A DNA stretch of 64,000 bases from Erythrocercus mccallii (Eukaryota; Chordata; Aves; Passeriformes; Dicruridae), in contig VZRG01001581.1 in the NCBI GenBank assembly GCA_013397435.1, forward strand, positions 9,536 to 73,535, in the 5' to 3' direction. The notes beneath the pieces are model-generated. The model did no database searches. It was not told the origin of the DNA and worked only from the letters and a program-made list of their open reading frames with translations. Both the position numbers and the translations under genes were made by a program. Positions 26,001-36,618 of this stretch are shown here, piece after piece. Positions within the stretch are counted from its first letter, which is position 1; every line of letters starts with the position of its first letter.

Positions 26001-29000
26001 CTTTCCTCCAGCCTTTTCTCCTGGTCATCTAACTGGAGCTGAGTCCAGCTGTGAAATGACCACACTCCCAACACAAAGCAGGGGCAGTGAATTTTCCCTC
26101 TCATGGGTGCCCACCCCCAGCCAGAGGGTTATGAACTACAAGGTTAGATCATAAGTAAAACAGGGTGGGACCTTCCTAGCAGAGTGAGGAAGCCTTTCGA
26201 GGCAATCTCAGTGCAAATAAACAAACAGTATATTTCAAACATGACTGATGTGGAGCCCCAAATATTTGAGCCTGGCTACCCTGAAGCAGAGCCCTGAGGA
26301 CCAGAAGTGGACCCTCTGAAGTGCAGTGATTAGAGTGCAGTAGCCATGTACAAGGATAGCGACAGAGCCAGGCTGTGGTTTCGCAGCTGCACTGGCCTGA
26401 GCGATGAAATCAGGCCCAGACAGGAAGCAGTTTTCCTCAACAGTAAGTTGCTATTTTTACCCATCTCAGTTCCCCAATCTAAGAGATATTTGGGGTCAGT
26501 GGACTCTGTTCTGCTGCCTGTAACAGCAGCACCACTGTCTGGACTGGGGCTGGGCAATGAGCACTGCTGGCTCCCCTCTCTATCACAGTATCCCTCTGCT
26601 ATCTCAACACCTCCCTGATCATCTCAACACCCCCATGATGATCTCAACTCCCCCCTGGTCATCAACGTTGCCTCCACAGGTCACACCACTCAGGCCTGAA
26701 TCCCAGTGCCTGCATCTGCGCTGTGTAAGAGGAGCAAGTTGAATTTCCCACAGATCAAACAGCCCAGGGCGAGCACAAGAGGCTGCAGCAGCCTCACCAG
26801 CTACTGACCCTGCTGCTGCACTACCCAAAACACTATGTTAGCCTCCAGGAATTATGGAGGAAGAGCTGCAGGGCATGGATGTGTCCAGTGTTTCCTATCT
26901 CAGCTGCTATGTGAGGATCTCATGCTGTTATTTATACATGGAGGTGATGGTTTCCTTCAGCTCCTGCGTGTCCTGACCCTGGTCACAGCCCTGGCTCCCA
27001 TCTTGGGGCTGCAGCTGGGCTGCACAGTGCAGGCAGCTCCGTCTGCCACTTTGTGCAAGGTGCCAGCTCTGTTTATTCCCCATTTCTCCTTCTCCCCACC
27101 CCACAGCAGCGATGTGGGCTGAGGGAGTGGCAGCACTTCCCAAATCCCAGAGCAATAGATCTGGAGTGAAGTCACGAATAACTGCTGCTCCACAGGAACG
27201 AGCTGGAAAATAAAGCTAGGAAGGGGGAAAAAGCTGTTTATGCCAGAACCGCTGATATCCAGTAACACTAAAAAGCCATGAGGGGGAACACTTCTGTCCC
27301 CTTCTCCAATGGTTGACTTTCCCCCAATTTCAGTGCTTGTCTGTGGGAAATCTGAGCTCAGCTGGAAGAAGATGGAGTGAAATGGGCAGGGGTTTGCAGT
27401 TCTGGCAGGAAGGAGTCCTACCCTGGCCCCGAGTCTCATGGAGGGCTGAGGCAGCTCCTGTGGATCTGTGCCATCCTCCTCCCCACCAGGCACCATTATG
27501 GGCATTCTTTCAGCTCTTTGCTTGATGACCGTGCACATGCAGTGACCACAACATCCCATCACACCACCCTAACACTGTCACTGTCCTTTGCAGCAGATGT
27601 TTAATAGGAGAAAATGCTCTAATCTCCAGCGCTCTCCAAAGTTCCAGTCCCAGTGCTGTCTCCCTTGCTGAACTGAGGACCCTGCCATACTGCACAGGCA
27701 AATTGGGAAGCTGAAGACTAGACTTAATGAAAACATAAATTAACATATGCCTCCTAGGGGGGTTGTTAGGTTCAGCTCATTAGTGGTTTAAATCATATCC
27801 AATGCTCTAAGTTGTTTGTTTGTTTGTACTTTTTCAGCTGTCCTTAGTTTTCTTAGGTCAAGTAGAGGTGTTAGGTCCAAAATAGCATCGGGATGGCTGA
27901 GCTTATGTTTCCAGCCCTGAAAAAACAATGAAGTGCTAATAAAATAAAAAGCCTTGTGAGAAAGATTTCACTCCAAAGCTCTTTGCAAACAACACACACA
28001 ACAGCATGGAAACGCAGGAGCCTCTGCTCCCTGGGGAGGGGAGCTGCTGCCAGCTTTGGGAGGAGAAGTGGAATCTCGGTGGCCTGGGGAGAAGTTTTGG
28101 ACACAGATACCAGAGTAAGAGAAGTGACTGAATCTTTGCTGTCCAAGCATTGCAGCTCAGCTGAGCGGCCGATGGGATCAGAGGAGCCCGTGCATCCAGC
28201 CCTGCTGGTCACTAGCACTGAAATCTAGCTCTGCCTGCACCAGCTCTCACAGCTCTGTGGGAGCAGCTCCGGCTCTGCAGTGTCTCTCTCGGGCAGAGGC
28301 ACTCTAGCCCAGGCTCATTCTCTAGATACAAAGCAAGGGGGTGGGGCTCGTGTTCCCAAAACGCAGGGACCGTGCTTGGGCTGTGGAGAGCAGCTCTTCC
28401 TCAAGGGAGCTGCTTTCCCCCATTCCCTGCCTTCAGAAACTAAGAGGTGCTTGAAGCAAACCTGTCCTGTTTTAAAGTGCTCCTCCCTTTTCCAGCTGAG
28501 CACAGCATTAGAGATTTGGAAGTGCAAAGGAATAAGTAATGCTTAGAAACCTCAAAAAATGCTACAGAAGAGCTGTCACTCCTCTCTGGAGTGCCCTGAG
28601 CCCAGTAGCTCCTGCACTTCCCTGTGCAGGCTTTGAAAGAGAGATCTGACTTCTCCAGCTGGCAGTGTTGGAGTGGACCTGCATGTTTGCATCCTGGAAT
28701 GGACAAATTTTGAACTGTGGTTGAAGAGTCCCATTTCTGCAGGGACCAGAGGCAGTTCTCCAAAGGGCTTGGCCTCATTTGGTGACAACATCACTTGTTT
28801 GAGATCTACTGGATGAGAGGCAGCACTGAGGGGATGCAGGGCACACAAAGGTGGTGTGCTGAGGGCAGGGCAGCACGTTCACCTTTGGTTGACGTAAAAT
28901 CAGACTGAGGCTTCAGGCAAAACCTGCAAACCAACAGAGAGCTTATGAGAAGACCTCTTCACTTGCTTTGGTTAACTCCATCAGGGATGTGCCATCATTT

Positions 29001-29639
29001 TTAAGCGAAGAAACTCCACTAAAAATAAATGACACCTCAGCTTATGGAGGCCTCTCCATTCCTGGGTATAAGAACAAACCATCAAGCAACACTCTGATGG
29101 AAACTTTATCCTTGAAAATTGCCCTAAGCACAGTAGGAATTACTGTTCATGTCCTACCTTTGAGAAGAGGTCAGGGAGAGTCTTCCCACAAGATCCCTCT
29201 CTTTCTACAGCAGTCATTAACTGCAACCCTCTTTGCCACCAAGAGAAAAAAACACATCTTTAGAGCCTCAAAAGTAAAAGCAGAAGCTTTATCACAGTGT
29301 CCAGTGACAGGGTGACTTTTTGAGCAACACTGAGGAACTTGGACTATCCCTTCCATTTAACAGCAGCCTCTTAACAAGCAAAACCCTTCCCTCCCCTGGC
29401 ACTCTTGTCTCCACTTCCACCTCACAAATTTAATCTTAAAAGTCCCTAACAGTGGGCTCAGCCCAGGCAAAACAAGACTCTATGAAAGCCACCAGGATTC
29501 CCATTTTTTTGGTGGAGCCATAATCCCACCAGCCAGATTTCAGATGGGCAAGAAGAGGTTCACTCTCAAGTAGCAGAGATGCTGTGTGGCTGCAGGAGGA
29601 GCTAAAGGATGCCTCAGGCAAGGCTGCACAGCCAGGCAA
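23016..29639. other. Gene-free flank
   Basis: No recognised exon or large repeat. A 20-bp tandem triplet lies at 26,601-26,660 and a short GTTT run near 27,812-27,826. A minus-strand open frame at 24,491-24,703 and a longer one at 26,957-27,562 were considered and not called, since neither shows a known domain or a plausible exon context. Confidence 0.6.
26601..26660. repeat. Tandem repeat, three units of 20 bp
   Basis: Units start at 26,601 (ATCTCAACACCTCCCTGATC), 26,621 and 26,641. The second and third copies differ from the first at a few positions. The repeat stops at ATCAACGTTG. Confidence 0.88.
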
Positions 29640-30560
29640 GGGCTGAGCTCCATTCCTGCAGGCAGGACAGGAGCTGGGGCAGCCTTATCTCACACTGCTC
29701 CTACTCAAGCCCATTCCAGGAAAGTGTTGTTGTTTTGATCCTTCTTCAAGGGAATGAGCTCAGATGAAACTGAAGCAGGTGCTAATTAAATCCAGGACTA
29801 TTCTTCAAACTAGGCTTTTAATTACTGTGTATATATATATATATGTCAAGGAAAGTTGCAAGGAAAAATAGTAATTTCTTGTGCTACCTGCCATTTTCAC
29901 TTGATTACCATCACACTTTTCTGTAGAGAAAAAACATCAGTCCTTCGTAACAAACTCCCCTCTTGGGGGCTAGTGTGAATTGAGAGCTGTGAGGCCCTGC
30001 CATGGGTTCCAAAACTAGCAGCATAATGTCTGTAACAGACATGCTACCTAATTAAATTGTTAGGGAACAGGCTTTTATATCTTTAACACCTAATTTACTA
30101 TTGTTTCTTTGAAAGTGTTTGGCTTCCCTGTGGTTCTTTGGGCCTCCCTTCTCAGTTTTACGATGGCTTTTAAGTTTTTCATATGTGTTTCTACTAAATA
30201 ACCATTTTGGAAGTTTTGTTTGGGTCCCAGCTTGAGTTGGACTGAGGGAAGCAGAGGCCTATTTTACTGTTGTTCATGCTGAGTGAGTTACCACTACCGT
30301 GCTAATTATGTAATTACCCTATTTTAATAGCGATTGTACACTACTTTATTGCTAACAAATCTGATTTCCTCTTTCTTTGCTCACTGATCGAACAGTAAAG
30401 TCATGGGGACACACACAAACATTATACAGCTCCATAAACCTCAACACCAGAGCTGGCAGGGCTCTAACCATAAATAAGCATCTTCAAGGCAGCAGGTTTA
30501 GTCAAATCTACTCCACACTAATGACAATATAATTCTTGCTTACTAGGAAGACACAAAATT
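29640..30560. promoter_or_regulatory. AT-rich, ORF-poor block with homeodomain-type motifs (candidate conserved noncoding element)
   Basis: This roughly 900-base stretch contains no open frame of about 60 codons, which is unusual for the window. It carries a (TA)n run at about 29,830-29,845, CTAATTAAATTG near 30,048, an inverted repeat at 30,020-30,045 and two TAATTA palindromes (30,303-30,308 and 30,311-30,316). The long AT-rich text with many TAAT cores resembles developmental enhancers. Conservation has not been tested. Confidence 0.35.
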
Positions 30561-31420
30561 GAATTCATTTCTCAAGAACTCCACAGCTGTTGCTCAGGGA
30601 GTGCACGTTAGCACTCACCACAAAAATCAGAGGCTATACCTGAGATGTTTAGACTATGCTGAACCAGAAATGAGTAATGAATGTGTTAATCAGCTACTTC
30701 CTCCCTTGTACTTGAAAAAAAAAAAAAAAGAGACCTATTTGGCCCCAGAGAGGTGGGAGAACATATGTTCCAAAATATTCCTGAATTCTGCACAGTCATT
30801 TGGAATCCATGTCTGACAGGACAAGGTGGGGTACTCAGGGATATCAGAATGCAGAGGGGCAGGATGAAAAGGGGAAATGTTACCCACCATCTATCCCATA
30901 CAAAATTCGATCATAATGGCAAAACCTTATTTTTCTCCTCTCCTTGTTTTTGTCAACAGCCAGCCCCAGGTCTCATTCCCAGTTTATCTGAAGGAGAACC
31001 AGTCTCCACACAGGTAAAACATATGTTGAATTCAGCTGTGCTTTCAGCAATAAATCATTGTGCTTGTTCCTTTCCACTCACACTGATGGGCTCCAGTGCC
31101 TCCACTGACCCCACTGATGGCCTCCTCTGCACCAGGAGGATCCCTGCAAACAGCATCAAGCTCTGATGCTTCACATTCCTCCTTAAATCCATCCGTTGCC
31201 AGCATATCTACCAAAAAATTGACAGCAAGAAACATTGCATTAGGCTGCTGTTGTGCTAAGGCCACTGTCTATCACAGTGAGCAATATTGGCTCGGCTCTT
31301 CCTGTACTCGCTCTCTGTCTGCACCCATCTGCTGCCTTTCCTCTCCTGCTCGTCACTGGGTCAAGGACAAAAGCTTTGGGATGCTGGGAGGGTAGCAGTG
31401 AATACAGAGAGGCACACAGA
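30561..31420. other. Gene-free flank
   Basis: No recognised exon. A run of about fifteen A residues lies near 30,715-30,730. The sequence between it and the microsatellite at 31,421 shows only short, unremarkable open frames. Confidence 0.55.
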
Positions 31421-31774
31421 TATGTGTATGTGTAGTGTATCTGTAGTGTATGTGTATGTGTAGTGTATGTGTGTATATGTATATGTGTATGTGTATGTGT
31501 GGTGTATGTCTGTGTAGCGTATGTGTATGTGTGTATATGTATGTATATGTATGTGTATGTGTATGTGTGTATGTATATGTATATGTATATGTGTATGTGT
31601 ATGTGTGTGTATGTGTATGTATATGTATGTTTATGTGTATGTGTAGTGTATGTGTCTGTGTGTAGTGTATGTGTAGTGTATGTGTAGTGTATGTCTGTGT
31701 GTATGTGTAGTGTATGTGTCTGTGTGTAGTGTGTGTGTAGTGTATGTGTATGTGTATGTGTATGTGTATGTGTA
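31421..31774. repeat. Compound TATGTG / TGTAG microsatellite
   Basis: About 350 bases are built from TATGTG, TGTATA and GTAGTGTATG words in changing order, ending at TATGTGTAAATGG. A degenerate tail (TGTATG, CATCTATAT words) continues to about 31,875. Frames across it encode meaningless Cys-Val-Tyr-Met strings. Such arrays are typically length-polymorphic. Confidence 0.95.
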
Positions 31775-31878
31775 AATGGTGTTTAGCTCTCTGTGCCTGT
31801 CTGTGTGTGTTTATAGATGTATGAGCATGTGTATGTATATATTTCTGTATTCATCTATATCATCTATATCTATGTCAC

Positions 31879-32446
31879 GCATCAAAAGGAGTGTGGGCAG
31901 CAGGGGAGGGAGGATTGTGCCCCTGCTAAGGTGAGAGCCCACCTGCAGAGCTGCCCCAGCCCCGGGGCCCAGCACAGCAAGGAGCTGGAGCTGCTGGAGC
32001 CAGGCCAGAGGAGGCACCAGGGTGAGCAGAGGGATGGAGCAGCTCTGCTGGGAGGAAAGGCTGGGAGGGCTGGCATTGTTCACCTGCAGAGGAGAAGCTT
32101 TGGGCTGAGCTCAGTGTGACTTTGCAGGACCTGAAGGAGCTGCAGGAAACATGGAGAGAAACAATTTCCAAGGGCTGGAGAGACAGGACACAGGGAATGG
32201 CTTCCCACTGCCAGAGGTCTGGGATAGGTGGGATATTGGGCAGGAATTGTTCCCTGGGAGGGTGGGAGGCCCTGGCACAGGGTGCCCAGAGAAGCTGTGG
32301 CTACCCTTGGATTCCTGTAAGTGTCCAAGGCTAGGCTGGATGAGGCATGGAGCACCCTGGGATAGTGGGAGGTGGCTCTGCCCATGGCAGGGGATTGGAA
32401 TTAAGTGATTTTTGAGGTCCTTTCCAGCTCCTCTGATTCCAGGACT
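31879..32446 (+). mobile_element. CR1 LINE, 5'-truncated 3' fragment
   Basis: The copy begins in the end of the reverse-transcriptase ORF region (ATCAAAAGGAGTGTGGGCAG) and runs through the usual CR1 landmarks. These are CCAGAGGAGGCACC, the GGATGGAGCAGCTCT block, GGTGCCCAGAGAAGCTGTGG, AAGGCTAGGCTGGATGAGGC, CTGCCCATGGCAGGGGATTGG and the terminal GGTCCTTTCCAGCTCCTCTG with a final CTGATTCCAGGACTCC-type tail. Orientation is plus. It has lost the 5' part of the element and is not mobile. Moderate divergence suggests an old avian copy. Its truncated 5' side abuts the microsatellite tail. Confidence 0.88.
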
Positions 32447-32879
32447 CCAGACTAGTCCAGTAGACCATCATGACAACACTGACTGAGATCCCTCTGTAAC
32501 CTCTGCCTTTCAGACCCCTTGTTCATTTCCCAGCCAGGCTTTTAGGATGTCCTTCAGAAGGGTCCAAGCCTGATCACTTGTCACAGACTGTGCTCCTCAG
32601 ATGTGTATGGATGTCAGGTCTCTGAGTGGAGATACCATGCACAAGCTCCATTCCACCAGCTTTTGCCTCCCGCCCTGAAGGAGTTAAGCAAAATTTACAG
32701 CATTTTTGACTTATATTACTCACTTGTATTGAATTATTCTTGGATCAGATATTAAATGGAGATTTTCCATATAATATCTGTCACAGATGGAAAAAACTCC
32801 ATCATCTATGGATGAGTGTAATCCATTCATTGGTTTATGGATACAGCCCTCTCCAGGGATTGTGAGAAATAAACACAAT

Positions 32880-33110
32880 GTCCCTGTTTGCTGGATTTTT
32901 GCATTTGGATTGCTGAGCTAGCTGAAAAAATGTGTGAAATCGCATGAAAGCCGACAGCTCCCTATTGACTCCGCATACGAACAAGCTCCCATGTGTTATT
33001 TATTCCAGCAAGCCCATGGACTGTGGCGTGTACGTGAAATGCAAGCCCACTCTGAAATTCGAGGGGATAATAATCAATAATGCTTTGTTTGGAACACAGC
33101 TTTCATCTGC
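32880..33110. promoter_or_regulatory. Candidate conserved noncoding block
   Basis: Scattered CpGs (AAATCGCATG, GCCGACAGC, CCGCATACGAAC, GGCGTGTACGTG) sit within otherwise AT-balanced text, followed by GGGATAATAATCAATAATG at about 33,064-33,082. That word combines a bicoid/OTX-like GGATAA and a PBX/HOX-like ATCAATAA. No coding potential or repeat match is seen. Regulatory function is a guess from composition. Confidence 0.25.
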
Positions 33111-34639
33111 AGAGCCCAGAGCAGTGGCAGGGAGCTGGGGGAAAAGGGAGGGGCAGACACACAGACCCTCACTCAAAAGACAGAACTGGAACCTCTCTCT
33201 CCACTCTGCAAACCCCAGAGACAAGCTGCCAGCTGACAAGGCACCTTTGGCATCTCAGACATGCTAAATCCATGGATTTTTGTTTCTTTGCTTGTTTTAT
33301 AAAAAAAGTCTGTGCCAGCGCAGCTTTCCAGATACCTGCAAGTATGAACTGCATTGGTTAAAGACTACTTGTTCTTTTGGGAATTCCTGGGAGGAATTAG
33401 GGATATCAGTGTGCCCAAAGCAAGAATATGGCAAAATGGGAAAAGCTAAGCATATTTCCAGCCCTTGCCTTTGATTCCTGAACACGGGAGCTGCTGCAGC
33501 ATCCTCTTGCCAGGCTGGTGCCACCACGTCCCCAGGGGTCACCCTGGACGGGTTCACCCCACTCCCTCGGCAGCGCAGCCTTGTGCTGAGTGGTGTGGCA
33601 CTACTCCAGGACAGCATCACCTTCACCACACAGCTACCACTCACTCAGGGATAATTAGTATTTCCCCCATCTGCTAGATGAGCTTGGGGAGGGGAGGCAG
33701 GGGAGCGCTGCCAGGATGTGCTTAACTCTTCCATCCTCAGGCGTTTCACTGCCGTTCCCACTCCTAGGCTCGTGGCAAACCCAGCTGGAGACTCAGGAGG
33801 TCTGGGAAAGGTGGATGGATCCTGCCTCCCACCTGAGCCTCTGAGGGGCTGTGGGAAGGGGAAAGGTCTGTCCTGCTCCTGTGGGAGCCACCACCAAATC
33901 CCTGCAATTCCCTGCGTATGGCAAAGCACCCACTGCTCTGCCCAGCACAGACAGCCTCCAGGTGAGCAGGTTTGGGTTTCTCAGCTGCAAACCCCTCCCC
34001 AGCTGGCCCTTTCTGCCCTCCCCAGCCAAGGCAGGGGCCCCTGCTTGGGACAGAGTGTGGGCACCCCTTGGAACAGGGCCCTCATGTCCAGGAGACAAAG
34101 GAGGATGTTAACAAGCACAGCCCAAAAAGCAGATGCAGGATTAGTGCTGCTCCCAGCCGCAGGCTCCTTTCCTGCATTAAAGTCAACACATCACCCAACA
34201 CTTACTTCCCACCATCCCTGGGATGGCCAGAGAGCTCCCTTTCTAAGGTTAATGCCTCCTCCTGCCCCAACACCCTGAAAGAAACAGGATATTTCCTAGC
34301 TAATTTGTATGTCTAATTTTCATATCAACAAAGCAAAGTCATGATTTGAGGCTTTTTCGGCTTTGCTTTCTTTCTCACCACATTCCCACTCTTGCTGAGG
34401 CCGTTTCTATTCCTCCACTCCTTTCCCAGATTTCAGTATCCATAAGTTTCTGGATTAACAACAAAATAACACAAGCTGGAACCTGTTCGGATGACTTTTT
34501 TATTAATTATTTTTATTTTCTCGCTTGGAAAACCTTTTCCCCTCTCTTTTACCCTCCCCGCCAGGGAGTTCAAAGGGACATGTTCGCAAACAGGGGCAGG
34601 GCAGCTCTCCACACCCACACTTGCCACCTTGAGGGAGGG

Positions 34640-34810
34640 AGCGGCATGAAAACTCGCTGGTGAGCATTTGTGCAAATATTCATTTGGCATCTGCTAATGT
34701 CAAGTCTGGCTGGATTGCGGCTCGAAGCTGCAGAAAAGCATAAATGAGTCAGGCAGACAGTAAAAGCCGAGCTCTTCATATGCAAACAGGAGCCTCTCAC
34801 AGCAGCTCTT
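34640..34810. promoter_or_regulatory. Candidate regulatory block with octamer-like and AP-1 motifs
   Basis: GTGCAAAT (34,670-34,677, one base from the POU octamer), an AP-1 consensus TGAGTCA (34,745-34,751) and ATGCAAAC (34,780-34,787, one base from the octamer) occur within 120 bases, with a GCTAATG homeodomain-type core between them. There is no coding potential or repeat similarity. Motif clustering is suggestive but statistically untested. Confidence 0.25.
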
Positions 34811-36391
34811 GTGCATAGAGAACGGGCTCCTGCTCCTTGTCATTTCTGTTGTGCTTTGTCCTGCCCTTCAGTTACCATGACTTTTCTCATGCAAAACCCC
34901 CTGTATGAAATGCTGGACAAACCTCCAGCCCCAAAAAGCACAGCCTCAATAAACCCCGGTCTGACGAGGAGAGCTTGGCAGCCACACACAGCAGCAGCAG
35001 CAGGGACAGGGGCTGTTCGCTCCTGCCCCATGGATGTTCTGCTTTATTGCTGTTACTGCCACAAAGCCCTAGCAGGGCTGAGTTCCTGGGACGTACATGG
35101 AGCTCCAGGAGCCTTTGGTCCTGCCAGCTCCTTTCCTATGGCAAACACAGCAGAGCAAGTAGCAAGGGAGGGAGAGCTCCCTGCCAGCACAAGCAGAATG
35201 CTCAAACAAGTGCAAATAACCCACTCACCCAGTGTTAACAGGGCAGCCACAGCTGGGGCATATGGCTTGTTGTAAAGTGTCCACATGAGAAAACAGACCC
35301 AGGCCTAAAGGTTGGAGTCAGTTCCCACTTACCTGGTGATCAGCAGGACCTAATGGGGCACAGCTGAGCTTCCACAGCCATGGGAGAGGCTTCACTGCAG
35401 GAGCTTCATCCCTCCCATGTAAATTTAGCAGCACCAGTGCAGTGGCTCATGGACCACACAATCTATAATTTAGTAGTAAATTAAACAAGGAGCAGGATTG
35501 ATTCCTGGAAGTCATGCCTCCAGCACCAAGCACACAGATGCTGGGAAGGGGTTCACAGCACACCTTACTCTGGGGATTTGGATACAAACTGGTCACAAAC
35601 ACTTGGATGGCAAGAGCTGGACTCGCCGTGTCAACACAGCCCTGACTCACCTAGCAGCTGACCTCCTCCCCAGTACCCTGCTCTGGCTCAGTGCTGCCCT
35701 GCCATGGGTGACACAGGGCTGGGGCCAGGAGGAGAGGCCTGGCACTGCACTGTTAACCATGGGAAAATTCAGCATTGCTATTTCAAATCTTATGAACTGA
35801 ATACTCAATGTCACAGCTGACTGGAAATCTCCACACATTTACAGGTAAGCAAAAATTTTGCATTGAATGAACCTTGTATTTTTGTCAAAAGCAGAAAACC
35901 TGGGAACTGAAATGCATTATTTTCACATTTCCATATTTCTAGATTTTGTTTCTAGGCTGGAAAAAGACAAAGAACTTTCCAAGAAAAAAAAATGGTTAAA
36001 AAATGCAAACTGTAATCCTTTTCCTTCAGCTGTACTTTCCAAGGCACAAAGGACAAAATACCTAGTCATATTTCACCAGACCCCTAGCTGATTCCTGATT
36101 TAATGTTTAGTCCTTGTTCAATCATTCCAGTCTAACCCCAGGTTCAGCATGGCCTTGGTGAAGGTGTCTTCTGAGGTAGTGCCAGGCACAAGTGAGGGTG
36201 CCCCTGTGTGCCCAAGGCAGGTGGTCACTGGTGCACAGCAGGGTGGGAGCTTCTCCAGGGCCCCAACTGCACCACCATCCTTGCCTGGGTCACACCATGG
36301 TCAGAGCAGAAAGGGGCACTGACCCTCCCAGCAGCTCCCACCAAGTATGGCTCCCTTCCTGTTCCTTTTAACAGCTTTCCCCTGCCAGTGG

Positions 36392-36618
36392 GCAGGGTTA
36401 GATTGGATAGCAGGAGGAAATTTTTCCCTGTGAGGGTGGGGAGGCCCTGGCACATGGTGCCCAGAGAAGCTGTGGCTGCCTCTGGATCTCTGGAAGTGTC
36501 TGAGGCCAGGTTGGACAGGGCTTGGAGCAGCCTGGGACAGTGGGAAGTGTCCCTGCCATGGCAAGGAGTGGGACTGGATGGACTCTAATAACTGAACCAG
36601 TCTGAGACTCTCTGATAC
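36392..36618 (+). mobile_element. CR1 LINE 3' fragment
   Basis: It starts at GGGTTAGATTGGATAGCAGG and passes through GTGCCCAGAGAAGCTGTGGC, a GAGGCCAGGTTGGACAGGGC segment and CTGCCATGGCAAGGAGTGGG to a terminal TCTGAGACTCTCTGATAC. These are the CR1 3' untranslated landmarks in plus orientation. Only the last about 230 bases of the element remain. Confidence 0.88.

Larger units (their letters stand above)
32447..36391. other. Gene-free flank with two candidate regulatory blocks
   Basis: No recognised exon. Blocks at 32,880-33,110 and 34,640-34,810 are described separately because of their motif content. A (CAG)5 run lies at 34,989-35,003. The longest open frame (33,718-34,278, plus) has no domain and is not called. 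Confidence 0.55.

Noticed and set aside
26957..27562. 201-residue minus-strand open frame
   Set aside because: No domain, overlaps several frames on both strands, and its low stop density follows from GC-rich text.
31450..31687. Cys/Val/Tyr/Met-rich open frames
   Set aside because: They are translations of the TATGTG microsatellite.
33718..34278. 186-residue plus-strand open frame
   Set aside because: Pro/Ser/Gly-rich translation of GC-rich DNA with an equally long frame opposite; no domain.
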